Assembly (NCBI GenBank): GCA_963787375.1
Contig: CAWBCR010000011.1
Location: 1-64,000 of the forward strand
Reading direction: 5' to 3'
Origin: CAWBCR01 sp963787375
Lineage (GTDB): Bacteria > Chloroflexota > Anaerolineae > Aggregatilineales > UBA3940
DNA: 64,000 nucleotides
A model generated the notes under the pieces. It was given only the letters and a program-made list of their open reading frames with translations. It searched no databases and was not told where the DNA came from. Below, piece after piece: positions 1-8,002 of this stretch; the stretch's first letter is position 1; each line of letters opens with the position of its first letter. Position numbers and translations under genes: made by a program.

Positions 1-125
1 TCGCGCACCGCCTGGCTGCGCCTGCCGCGCGGCTGCCCTTCAAGCCACGCAATCAGGTCGGAATCGAGCTCAGGGTCCAGCCGAACGTTGAGCCATACGC
101 TGGGATGATGCTGTCTTCTGCTCAC
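1..125 (-). CDS. Ribbon-helix-helix protein, ParR-like (partial, cut by window start)
   Basis: A GTG start at 125 preceded by a strong AGGAGG-type site opens a frame that runs off the left edge (41 codons visible). After a short basic N-terminus the residues VWLNVRLDPELDSDLIAWLE, then RGRRSQAVR, have the strand-then-helices look of ribbon-helix-helix DNA-binding proteins. It lies directly downstream of the ParM-type gene on the same strand, where ParR adaptors of actin-type partition systems sit, so a role as centromere-binding adaptor and operon repressor is inferred. The C-terminus is not in the window; a generic RHH antitoxin-like protein is the alternative. Confidence 0.6.
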   Translation of the reverse strand, partial: MSRRQHHPSVWLNVRLDPELDSDLIAWLEGQPRGRRSQAVR

Positions 126-144
126 CGCCGCCCTCCTGCAGGCC

Positions 145-186
145 GGTGTGACCGGGTGTGACATTTGTGTGTGACCCGGTCACACC
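145..186. repeat. Inverted repeat with GTGTGAC repeats between parM-like and RHH genes
   Basis: GGTGTGACCGGGT at 145-157 is perfectly mirrored by ACCCGGTCACACC at 174-186, with further GTGTGAC units in the spacer. No T tract follows on either strand. An operator or adaptor-binding site for the RHH protein is more likely than a terminator, but this is inference. Confidence 0.5.
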
Positions 187-229
187 AGCCCATGTGATAG
201 CCCTTCGCGCGCTTGCGTGGCAATGTCGG

Positions 230-1252
230 CTACCCGCCGCGCTCCCACTGCCGCAGCCCGTAGCGCAGGAAGCCCACCGCGTTGGCCATCGCCGCATCGG
301 GGGCATAGATGGCCTGGGCGAAGCGCGGCTCCAGCCAGGGCCGCAGCGCCAGCGCCCCACCCCCGGCCAGCACCAGCGCGGTCAGCGTCGACAGGTTCCA
401 CAGCGTCCGCGCCTGCGCCTCGATGGCCCGCGCGATAGGGTCGAGCCGCTCGCTGGCCAGCCCGTCGAGCGGCCGCTTCTTCCCGTCGACGACCAGCCAG
501 CCGCGGCGCAGCGCCTGCTCGACCTCGTGCGGCTCGTAGGTCACGCGGTAGTCGTCGAGCAGCACCTTGCGGATCATGTCGACCGCGGTGCTGACGCCGA
601 CCTCTATCGAGCCGGAGCGGGCCTCGATGTACTCCAGCCCCTCGACCAGGATCAGGTCGGTCGTCTGCTGGCCGACGTCGAGCACCGCCACCCGGCCCTC
701 GACCAGGTCCAGCGCGCGGGTCACAAGGTGCCCCCGCTCGTCGAGGATCAGCGACAGCAGCGCGCCGAACGGCTGCGGCACGACCAGCACGTCCTGCACG
801 TCGACGGTCAGGCTGCGGCCTTCGAGCAGGATGGGGTGCGTCGCCCAGCAGCCGCTGCGAGAGGTCAAAGGCGTCGCGGTAGTAGGCGACCGGCAGGCCG
901 GTGACGACCCGCACCCGCGCCTGCTCGACGCCCGGCAGCAGCATGGCGAAGGCGGCATCGGCCAGGTGCGTGACGATGGGGTCGGCGACCCGGTCGCGGT
1001 CGCGCGGGCTGCGCACCGCGCCGGGGCGGCCCTGCTGCTCGCCAGCTCGCCGACGAACAGCGGGCCTTCGGTCGGGTCGTGCAGCGTCAGGCCGTTGACC
1101 TGCGCCCGCGCGCCGAGGTCGGCCTGGAAGCGGATGAACTCGGCGGGCGCGACCCGCGACTCGAAGCAGGCCTGCCGGCCATTGTCGGCCACGGCTTTGG
1201 TCAATCCGTAGCCCACGTCGAGGCCAATGGTGATGATATCAGTTGTGTTCAT
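230..1252 (-). CDS. ParM/StbA-type actin-like ATPase (two compensating frameshifts)
   Basis: Plasmid-segregation actin homologue. Actin-fold motifs are visible: phosphate-1 loop GLDVGYGLTKAV near the N-terminus, phosphate-2 loop LDVGQQTTDL in the middle, and adenosine-binding LVLAGGGAL near the C-terminus. From about residue 72 to 137 the frame reads Ser/Pro/Cys-rich nonsense, whereas the neighbouring frame there reads VADPIVTHLADAAFAMLLPG and VVTGLPVAYYRDAF, typical of this family. One indel near 1040 and one near 845 therefore cancel out. It is followed by an RHH protein and preceded by a TGACAG iteron cluster, the layout of an actin-type partition locus. Family call firm; activity as written doubtful. 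Confidence 0.8.
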   Translation of the reverse strand: MNTTDIITIGLDVGYGLTKAVADNGRQACFESRVAPAEFIRFQADLGARAQVNGLTLHDPTEGPLFVGELASSRAAPARCAARATATGSPTPSSRTWPMPPSPCCCRASSRRGCGSSPACRSPTTATPLTSRSGCWATHPILLEGRSLTVDVQDVLVVPQPFGALLSLILDERGHLVTRALDLVEGRVAVLDVGQQTTDLILVEGLEYIEARSGSIEVGVSTAVDMIRKVLLDDYRVTYEPHEVEQALRRGWLVVDGKKRPLDGLASERLDPIARAIEAQARTLWNLSTLTALVLAGGGALALRPWLEPRFAQAIYAPDAAMANAVGFLRYGLRQWERGG

Positions 1253-1277
1253 GGTGTTTCTCTTTCATCCTGTTGTT

Positions 1278-1398
1278 GTCAGGTCGTGTATGACAGGACT
1301 GACAGTGGTGACAGGTTGACACGTTCGCACAGTGTTCAGGGAGGCCTGTCAAACTGTCCCTTCGCGATGGCCCCTTTTCGGGGGAAGTCGCACTGTCA
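1278..1398. repeat. TGACAG/CTGTCA iteron cluster, candidate parC-like site
   Basis: TGACAG occurs at 1291, 1300 and 1309 and TGACA at 1317, a spacing of 8-9 bp. Inverted CTGTCA copies occur at 1346 and 1393, with degenerate copies near 1279 and 1354. The cluster fills the gap upstream of the ParM-type gene, where parC centromere iterons of ParMRC loci lie; it may also hold the parM promoter. Function inferred. Confidence 0.55.
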
Positions 1399-1403
1399 GT
1401 ATG

Positions 1404-3672
1404 TCATAAGCGTCCGTACGGCGTCCCCGATGCGGGTACTCGCACCAGCAGCCCGGCGCGCACCAGCTCCAGCGCCATCTGGCTGGCGGGCGTCGAGCGC
1501 CCATGCTTGAGGCTGCGGTAGACGTCGCGCAGCCGAGCCCGCGCTGCCCGGCTTCCCTGAACAGCGCCAGTAGGCGGTCCTGCGCGCGCAGCTCGTCGCG
1601 CGCCCGCGCCGCTGCGGTCGAGGTGGTCGACCAGCCGGTGGGCGCTCAGCCGCCAGTGCTCGCACATTAACTCGGCGGTCTGCCAGTGATCGAGGGTCAT
1701 GGCTGGCTTCGGGTCTATCTGTGCCCATCCAGTCGAGCGCGGCGAGGATCAGCGCCAGCTTGACGGCCTGCACGTGCAGCCGGCCGTAGACGCCCTTCAG
1801 CCGGTCGTCGAGCGGCGTCTCGTCGTTGGGGTCGCACAGCTTGCTCAGCCGACTGCTGTAGGCCTGCACCGCGTCCCAGCACTGCGCCTCGACCTCCAGC
1901 GCCGCCGGCGCCGCCCAGCCATCGCCTTCCTGCTGCGGCAGCGGCAGCCGCTGGTGCAGCGCCTTCAGCCCGTTGACCACTGCGCCAGGCGGCGGCTCGT
2001 ACTGCTTGAGCGTGGGGCGCTCCGCGTAGTCGGGCTCGGGCGTGAGCAGCAGGAAGCGCGGCAGCAGCCCGTTCGCCCAGTCGGCGGGCGTGATGGCTGC
2101 CGCCAGACCTGCCGGGGTGGTCACGCCCAGGATGGACGGCGCGGCGTTCTGGACGATGGTCAGCCCGGTCTGGGTGTCCTTGTCCGAGTAGTCGGGGCAG
2201 TCGTACAGCTCCATGATCAGGTCCTTCAGCCCGTACATGTAATCCTTGCGATTGAAGGCCCCGAACAGCCCGGCCACCTCGTCCTTGAACAGCCCGCGCT
2301 GGGCGGCGAAGCCGCGCGCCTTCGACAGCAGCTCCTGCTGGGCGTAGGTCAGCTCGCGGTAGTTGCCGGGCAGCTTGCCCGACAGCGCCTCCTGGAAGCG
2401 CTCGGGCGAGCCGGGGGTGGGCATCAGCATGTGGGGGATGGCCTCGCGGATCACGCCCTTCGGCCAGCTTGAAGGCGGTCGTCTTGCGGTAGAAGGTCGT
2501 GTCGGCCACCAGCATCATGTACAGGTTGGGCCAGATCTTCACGCCCCACGGCGCGCTGACGTACAGCCGGCGGGCGATGGCGACCGCCAGCAGCCAGATG
2601 CCTGCCGCCTGGTGGAACAGGATCGGCGTCTGGCTGCCGATGCGCGAGGCCCAGGCGGTGTATGCGCTGAGCCAGTCGGGCAGCGCGATCTCGCCGATGG
2701 GTGGCAGCGGCTTCTCCGGCGGCGGTATCTCGGCGGGAGGGGCCGGGATGCCCCCGGCGCTCTCGCTGCGAGTGACCACCAGGGGCGGTGTCGGCTTCAT
2801 CAGCCCGCCGTGCTGCTGCGGGTCGATGTCCAGCGCGGCGCAGACGTCCTTCGCCAGGATCGTCCCGCAGCGGTAGCAGAACGCATAGCCGCTGCGCAGG
2901 TTCAGCCCGAAGCTGGGATGGCGGTCGCCGTGCGCGTGGCGCTCCGGGTAGATGCACGCGCAGTTGATCCACTCGCCGCGCTCGCGGTGTTTGCGCTGGC
3001 GCAGCTTCGCGGCGATGGCGTCGATGACCGCCGGGTTGACGCTGCCATCGGTGGGCAGCGTGCGCGGTGGCCGCCACGCGGGCGGCTTCTCCCGGCGCGG
3101 CGCTTGCAGCGACTCGATCCACTGCGACCACGTCGTCGAGGTCGGGCACGCGCAGGATGTCGAGCGGCTTCTCGACGGTGTAGGGCTTGCCGGTGGCGGG
3201 ATGGATCGACGGCGGGGCGGCGACCTGGCTGCCGCTTGCGCGCAGCTCGACGTTGCCGAAGACGGTCTCCATCGCCTTGACGGTGGCCGGGAGCTTCTCG
3301 ACGTACAGGTAGACGTGCTTGCCTTTGCCGCTGCCCGTCGCCACGGTGAAGGTCTGCGCCAGCGGCGGGAACAGCGCGGCAAAAGCGCCATACGCGCCCA
3401 GCCCGTCGAAGTCGAGCACGACCAGATTGCCGGAAACCGCGCCGCACACGATGCCGACGTTCTCCAGCAGGCCGGCGCGGTGCCATGCGGCGATTTCCTT
3501 TTCCGTGGCTATGGTTGTCTGGTATCTCGACCAGGAGTTCGAGCGCGGGGCGCTTGCCCTTGAGGGGCAGCACGCTCATGCCCAGCCTGCGATAGGCCAG
3601 CGCGGCCTCAAGAACCTTGTTCGATTGGGCGGCCTGCACGATGGCAGGTGCAGCCGTCGAGGACGGTTTCAT
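1404..3672 (-). pseudogene. PrimPol / CHC2-like zinc / DUF3987 replication protein, six apparent frameshifts
   Basis: Start ATG 3672 (MKPSSTAAPA). Coding sense jumps between frames near 3527, 3130, 2462, 1725, 1612 and 1535. Joined, it gives about 750 residues. The N-terminus is a bifunctional primase/polymerase domain (GKRPAL, then CGAVSGNLVVLDFDGLGAYG). A CHC2-like zinc segment follows (INCACIYPE, DRHPSFGLN, FCYRCG), then a DUF3987-type helicase/ATPase-like domain (YRKTTAFKLAEG onward). Such fusions are replication proteins of plasmids and integrative elements. Each frame stays meaningful until its jump, so this is either recent decay or consensus errors. Upstream lies an excisionase-like gene and downstream the partition locus. 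Confidence 0.75.
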
Positions 3673-3709
3673 CCCCAAGATGATCTTCCTTTCTCTGTAT
3701 ATATGCTTC

Positions 3710-3815
3710 TTGTCGAAATGCGGGGGATGATGTATCCTCAGAAGTGACGTACTTCGGGGATACACCATCCCGGAACTGAGCCGCTGATCTTCCCAATCAG
3801 CGGCTTGCCTTTTTT
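3710..3815 (+). ncRNA. Candidate structured RNA antisense to the primase leader
   Basis: On the + strand a two-part hairpin (TGTATCC 3731-3737 with GGATACA 3758-3764; inner GAAGT/ACTTC) is followed by an intrinsic terminator: AGCCGCTGAT 3779-3788 pairs with ATCAGCGGCT 3796-3805, then six T at 3810-3815. No + strand gene lies upstream to be terminated. A weak promoter candidate is TTGTCG (3710) with a 17-base spacer to TATCCT (3733). The transcript would be antisense to the leader of the leftward primase gene (start 3672), as in plasmid copy-number control. Inferred from structure only. Confidence 0.4.
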
Positions 3816-3866
3816 GTCAGGTCATCCTGCACCTCCTCAACAAAGCGCAAAAGCCAGTGGCCCGAC

Positions 3867-4166
3867 TTAACGGGCAGCACTGGCTTTGTCGTGTTCTTCG
3901 ATTGACGCGGTGCCACGCGGGCCAAACCGCGCGTCACCGGCGGGGACGACGACGTTGAGATACCGCTCCAGCGACTCCACACGGATCAGCCACGAGCGCC
4001 CGACCCGGATCGCCTTGAGCTTGCCTGCATAACACAGACGTCGTATATGCTGGATGTTATATCCGGTGAGATCGGAGGCGGCCTGCGCGGTGACATACCT
4101 GTCGGTCACCACGCCGGGGACACCCTGCTGCAGATCAAAAGAAACCATTCGATTATCCTCCACCAT
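3867..4166 (-). CDS. Excisionase-family helix-turn-helix DNA-binding protein
   Basis: A 99-residue protein with a MerR/excisionase-type winged HTH: VTAQAASDLTGYNIQHIRRL, then LCYAGKLKAIRVGRSWLIRVESLERYL, the standard pattern of HTH_17/Xis-like proteins. The C-terminal 25 residues are polar and probably flexible. It is the gene nearest tRNA-Lys and upstream of the primase/partition genes on the same strand, fitting a recombination-directionality or element-control role. No integrase is next to it within the window; one may lie left of position 1. Family call firm, exact role inferred. Confidence 0.8.
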   Translation of the reverse strand: MVEDNRMVSFDLQQGVPGVVTDRYVTAQAASDLTGYNIQHIRRLCYAGKLKAIRVGRSWLIRVESLERYLNVVVPAGDARFGPRGTASIEEHDKASAAR

Positions 4167-4298
4167 CAGCCTTGCAGGATGTCTGAAACATCTTCTGCGG
4201 CGAGCAGCCTCTGGAGTTTGCCCCGCTGAGGGAACCTCAGCAGCTCAAGAAACTGCTCTGTGGCTAATGATGCAGGTTCGAACGGTTTCTTCCCTGAT

Positions 4299-4370
4299 GA
4301 GGGCGGGAGGATTTCGAACCTCCGGCCAAGAGCTTAAAAGGCTCCTGCTCTGCCACTGAGCTACGCCCCC
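4299..4370 (-). tRNA. tRNA-Lys (anticodon TTT)
   Basis: Reads GGGGGCG at its 5' end, pairing with CGCCCTC at the 3' end. The D arm is GCTC/GAGC, and the anticodon stem GGAGC/GCTCT encloses CTTTTAA (anticodon at 4336-4338). The T stem is GGAGG/CCTCC. The T loop has eight bases (TTCGAAAT) rather than seven, so one A is extra. No CCA is encoded. The plasmid-like module lies on the 3' side of the gene, the usual side for tRNA-targeting integrative elements. Confidence 0.9.
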
Positions 4371-4382
4371 GGATGCGGCGAT

Positions 4383-4388
4383 AGTATA
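4383..4388 (-). promoter_or_regulatory. -10 box of tRNA-Lys
   Basis: TATACT on the minus strand, 12 bases upstream of the tRNA 5' end. No convincing -35 was found. Confidence 0.45.
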
Positions 4389-4420
4389 CCGCACGCGGCG
4401 CCGGCGCGGCAAGCATCCGC

Positions 4421-6163
4421 TCAGATCGGCCAGTCATCCTTCTCGTGGCCTTCGAACAGCGGCAGGACGCCCATCTCACGCAGCGCGTTCAGCAGCGCCG
4501 GGAGGTGCTCGCGCTGCACGATGTGCGCGTGTGGTCCGACTGCCTTGCCCAGCCACTTGCCGACCCGCTTATTGTCGCGCAGCCGCTCGTAGACGCCCAG
4601 GTCTTTGGCTGCGACGATCACCACGTCATGCACGATGACCTCTTTGGGGCTATCGTTCCAGCCTTGCAACATCGTCAGCACGTTGGCCGACAGGCTGTGG
4701 CCCGACAGCCGCTGCAAGAACGGCACGATATGATTGGCAAGCAGGACACCCTCGTCGGCTACACGCGCGATGGCCTGCGGCGTCAGACGGTAGACGTATA
4801 CGCCGTCGTCGCGAGTGTCTGCGCCAGGAACGTAGGGAGCCGGCTGGGGTGCGGTGATCCACGATGAGAACCTTGCGATCTGCAGCCGCTCGTAGCGGCT
4901 GAAGTCTACCGGCACGCTGATCACCCCTTGCTGGTCAACGCGAATCCGCGAATCCCGGTCGGTCGTGTCCGGCCATTCGATGCGGCCCTGAAGGGCCAGC
5001 CCCGGTGGCGCCAGCAGGAAGCTGCCGCGCCCGGAGCGCACCAACCCCAGCCAGTGCATCGGCCCCTCGACGAGGAAACGCAGCAGCGCCCCTTCAATAT
5101 AATCCCAGTATTCAAAGCCATGCAGAATTTCGCCGGTGTAGGCGTCACTCAGGTACCACGCACCATAGTCTCCACCGGGACGCTGGAAGTCGGGGTTGAC
5201 ACGTTTAACATGCTCTACAAACCCGTCGAGGCTCCACCAGATTTCAGCGGGCACGTCGCGCAGTATGTCCAGGACGGCGTGCCGGGCCAGCACAGGATTG
5301 TTTGGCCACGTGTCAGCGTCGATGCCCGACGTAAACGCCAGTTCATTCCAGCCCATCGACTCCAGCCATGCCTCGGCCAGCGAGCGTGACTGGTGCATCC
5401 GAGGCGCTTCGAGCCAGGGACGCGCCCGATCCCTGTCGACGCGGGTAACGACATGCGTCAGCGTTTCTTCATCAGCGATGAGGGCAAGGTCATACGCAAG
5501 CTGCACGAGCATGGCACGGTAGGATGGCTCCGCCGCGCGACGCAGGTGGCGGTCGATGGATTCGACGGGTGCATCGGTCAGCCAGTCACGCGCGTTGGCC
5601 TCGCGGATCATCAGGTAGGCGATAATCGTCGCCATGTCGTCCGGTGCGGTAGAGTGGCCATCCTTGAGCTTGCGCGGCGGCGCGACAGCGTATCCCGGCG
5701 ACTGGGGCACTACGTCGACGGCAGGGCGGGGCAGCAGGTCACGCAGGTCGGAGGGGATGGCGATGTACTCCTGCGCACCGGCAGGTGTCTGCTCGAAGGT
5801 GCGCACGATCAACCCGCGATAGTACAGCGCCTCAGTCACGCTGACGGGCTCCAGCCAGGGCTTCTCTCGCTCGCGGCGGGCGGGGCCCATCGGGCGCAGG
5901 TCACCATAGCGCCGTACGAAGTGCGAGAGCGGCATCTGACCCTCGTGTGCCAGCAGCTCGCCCAGCGCCCGGCGCGCCTCGTCGTCCAATCGCTCCCAGG
6001 TCGCCAGCGCGGCGTCAGGCTGCGCCATCGCCTCGGCTAGTTCCTGCGAGGCCAGCGTGCGATCGGAGGCCAGCAGGTCGATATCCCACTGCGCGGCAAT
6101 CGCCTGCAGCAGGTCTGATTCGTAATCTACCAGCGCGCGGGCCAGTGTAGGCATACAGCACAT
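4421..6163 (-). CDS. Helicase-associated (Helicase_C_3-like) protein
   Basis: 580 residues, no signal peptide or membrane segment. The C-terminal part (VYVYRLTPQAIARVADEGVL, then LSANVLTMLQGWN and a final basic alpha/beta stretch) resembles the XPB-related 'helicase conserved C-terminal' family (PF13625), widespread as stand-alone proteins in Actinobacteria and Chloroflexota. No Walker A motif is visible, so it is probably not itself an ATPase. The N-terminal half is helical and may be winged-helix. Function unknown, presumably nucleic-acid binding. ATG at 6154 (MPTLARALVDYE) is an equally good start. It ends 51 bases before tRNA-Lys on the same strand. Confidence 0.65.
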   Translation of the reverse strand: MCCMPTLARALVDYESDLLQAIAAQWDIDLLASDRTLASQELAEAMAQPDAALATWERLDDEARRALGELLAHEGQMPLSHFVRRYGDLRPMGPARREREKPWLEPVSVTEALYYRGLIVRTFEQTPAGAQEYIAIPSDLRDLLPRPAVDVVPQSPGYAVAPPRKLKDGHSTAPDDMATIIAYLMIREANARDWLTDAPVESIDRHLRRAAEPSYRAMLVQLAYDLALIADEETLTHVVTRVDRDRARPWLEAPRMHQSRSLAEAWLESMGWNELAFTSGIDADTWPNNPVLARHAVLDILRDVPAEIWWSLDGFVEHVKRVNPDFQRPGGDYGAWYLSDAYTGEILHGFEYWDYIEGALLRFLVEGPMHWLGLVRSGRGSFLLAPPGLALQGRIEWPDTTDRDSRIRVDQQGVISVPVDFSRYERLQIARFSSWITAPQPAPYVPGADTRDDGVYVYRLTPQAIARVADEGVLLANHIVPFLQRLSGHSLSANVLTMLQGWNDSPKEVIVHDVVIVAAKDLGVYERLRDNKRVGKWLGKAVGPHAHIVQREHLPALLNALREMGVLPLFEGHEKDDWPI

Positions 6164-6289
6164 CTCGCTAGCAGGCCGGACTCAAAAGCACCCCCCGTCG
6201 CAACGACGAGCATTGCGGTCATCTTTTTAGTGTATAGTGCTTTTCGAATGCCAACAACCGACCTGCGAGGGGGGGTTTCGTACATGGAA

Positions 6290-6356
6290 TGCACAGGGCC
6301 GACTCATAGGCCAGCCCCTGTGCAACGCGGTCTGGCTCTTCTCAGCAGTTGCACAG
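6290..6356. other. Competing hairpins at the 3' end of the lipid kinase gene
   Basis: TGCACAGGG (6290-6298) pairs with CCCTGTGCA (6316-6324), while CTGTGCAAC (6318-6326) pairs with GTTGCACAG (6348-6356). The central segment can join only one at a time. No T tract follows. It may be a mutually exclusive RNA structure in the gap between two same-strand genes or a processing site. Confidence 0.35.
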
Positions 6357-7283
6357 CACCTCAAGCGCACCTGGGATAATGCTGACTTCGACGTGGTGCA
6401 GGCCGGCCTCCCACGGGCCGAATACCTCGCCGTCCGCGTGGATGGCCATCGTCGCGGCGGTATCGACGCGGACCCGCTGCGCTGTGCCGCCCTCAAAGAA
6501 CTTGACGTACTTCATGTGCTGGGCGTTCATCACCACCGGCAGGAAGCGCAGCAGGTTAAGACGGCTCATCCCGCGCATGATGGTGTACGACAGTAGCCCA
6601 TCGTCCATCACCGCCGACGGACTGACAGGGAATCCGCCGCCCTCACGTGGGCCATTGCACACCGAGACCATACTGATCGACCGCTTGAACTCCCCCCGCT
6701 GGTCGATCTCCAGCGCGGCCTCCAGCGCAGGTGGTTTGAGGAGGATTGTCTCCAGAACCGAGACAAGATACAGCAGAAACCCGCGCCACATCGTCTTGCT
6801 GCGCGTGGCGATGTTCACCGCGCCGCTGAAGCCAATCCCGATGGTGTTATCCCAGTACTCGCGCCGCCCGCTGCCATCGACGATCAGCCCGGCGTCGATA
6901 GTGCGTGTGGTATCGCCCAGCAAGCAGACCACCGCTTCAAGGGATGTATCAGGCAGGCCCAGGTTGTGCGCAAAATCGTTGCCGGAGCCGATGGGGATCA
7001 CGCCCAGGCGCGGGCGCTTTGCGGCATCGACCTGCATCAACCCATTGACCACCTCATGAACCGTCCCATCACCCCCGATTGCCACCACCACGTCGAACCC
7101 TTCTTCGGCGGCAGTTTGCGCCAACTCAATCGCGTGGCGCGGACGCTCGGTCTCAACCCAGACCAACTCATACGAACCGGCAGCAGCCGCTTGCGCCTCG
7201 ACGAGGCTTTGCAGGGGCTTCTCGTGCTCGGCGGCGTGGCCATGATCGGCCTGCGGGTTTACGATGAACTTCAGACGTGGCAT
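6342..7283 (-). CDS. Diacylglycerol/lipid kinase (DagK/YegS family)
   Basis: 313 residues, the family's usual length. The N-terminal catalytic domain begins KFIVNPQADHGHA; the nucleotide-binding signature is IGGDGTVHEVVNGL, followed by GVIPIGSGNDFAHNLGLP, the conserved Gly-Ser-Gly-Asn-Asp motif. The C-terminal beta domain includes WDNTIGIGFSGAVNIATRS. It transfers ATP phosphate to diacylglycerol or a related lipid at the inner membrane face, in phospholipid recycling. AGGGGGAG precedes the ATG. The natural lipid substrate cannot be read from sequence (sphingosine- or polyprenol-type lipids are alternatives). Confidence 0.9.
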   Translation of the reverse strand: MPRLKFIVNPQADHGHAAEHEKPLQSLVEAQAAAAGSYELVWVETERPRHAIELAQTAAEEGFDVVVAIGGDGTVHEVVNGLMQVDAAKRPRLGVIPIGSGNDFAHNLGLPDTSLEAVVCLLGDTTRTIDAGLIVDGSGRREYWDNTIGIGFSGAVNIATRSKTMWRGFLLYLVSVLETILLKPPALEAALEIDQRGEFKRSISMVSVCNGPREGGGFPVSPSAVMDDGLLSYTIMRGMSRLNLLRFLPVVMNAQHMKYVKFFEGGTAQRVRVDTAATMAIHADGEVFGPWEAGLHHVEVSIIPGALEVLCNC

Positions 7284-7396
7284 CCGGTCTCCCCCTGATG
7301 TGTGTATGCCGGCAGGCCGTGAGACCCGCCGGAAATATCTGCGCTGTATGTACTAAAACAACGATCGGGCGGCAGAGCTACGCGCCTCGCGTCAGA

Positions 7397-7969
7397 TCAA
7401 GGCTGCACTACGACGTCACGACCACACCTGCCCAGACGGCGCACCAGCCAGCCGACCGCTGCCACCAACCAGAATACGATCACAACGACCAGCAGGCCGA
7501 ACTTAACCGTCGCAGCAAGGCCGGCCACGAGCGGCGGCGCGGACGGCACATGCCCGGCGGTGCCCAGCAGGCGCAGCAGCATCAGGTTCTCCAGCGCATC
7601 AGCTATGGCGGAAACAAAAGGCGCGAGCGCCAGCGCCAGCCCGGCGGTGCGCCATGCGCCAGACGGCAGGCGGCGGGCGATGAGCAGCGTGATACCGGCA
7701 AATAGCAGCGCATACGATGGCATGAAGGCGAAGTCGACCAGCAGGCTGCGCCGCGCCAGTGGCGTGACCTCGGGTCCCCATGCCTGCAGGATGATATCGG
7801 CCTGCTGCGGCGAATAGGCAAGCTCGTAAGGTACGATCCCGTAGCCGTGTGCCTGCATGGCCTGCTCGGGTGCGGCAAATTGCGCCCGTACAACCAGCGT
7901 GGCGACCAGCGCCAGCAGCGTCACTGCGACCAGCACGCGATTTCCCGGCCAAGTTTCCAACAGCTTCAT
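7397..7969 (-). CDS. Four-helix integral membrane protein, unknown function
   Basis: About 190 residues from MKLLETWPGN; this start is chosen because ACAGGAGGG lies seven bases upstream. Membrane segments are visible at VLVAVTLLALVATLVV, in the stretch around FMPSYALLFAGITLLI, at AGLALALAPFVSAIADALEN and near the C-terminus (KFGLLVVVIVFWLVAAVGWL). A short extracytoplasmic loop follows the first helix. No catalytic motif recognised. It is divergent from the CopC-like gene, whose promoter lies in the 33-base gap. Confidence 0.7.
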   Translation of the reverse strand: MKLLETWPGNRVLVAVTLLALVATLVVRAQFAAPEQAMQAHGYGIVPYELAYSPQQADIILQAWGPEVTPLARRSLLVDFAFMPSYALLFAGITLLIARRLPSGAWRTAGLALALAPFVSAIADALENLMLLRLLGTAGHVPSAPPLVAGLAATVKFGLLVVVIVFWLVAAVGWLVRRLGRCGRDVVVQP

Positions 7970-7986
7970 GGGTAGCCCTCCTGTCA

Positions 7987-7995
7987 TGGTATAAT
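7987..7995 (+). promoter_or_regulatory. Extended -10 promoter of the CopC-like gene
   Basis: TG (7987-7988), one base, then perfect TATAAT (7990-7995). Transcription would start near 8002 and the ATG is at 8003, so the message would be leaderless or nearly so. Confidence 0.6.
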
Positions 7996-8002
7996 AGGGG
8001 TC

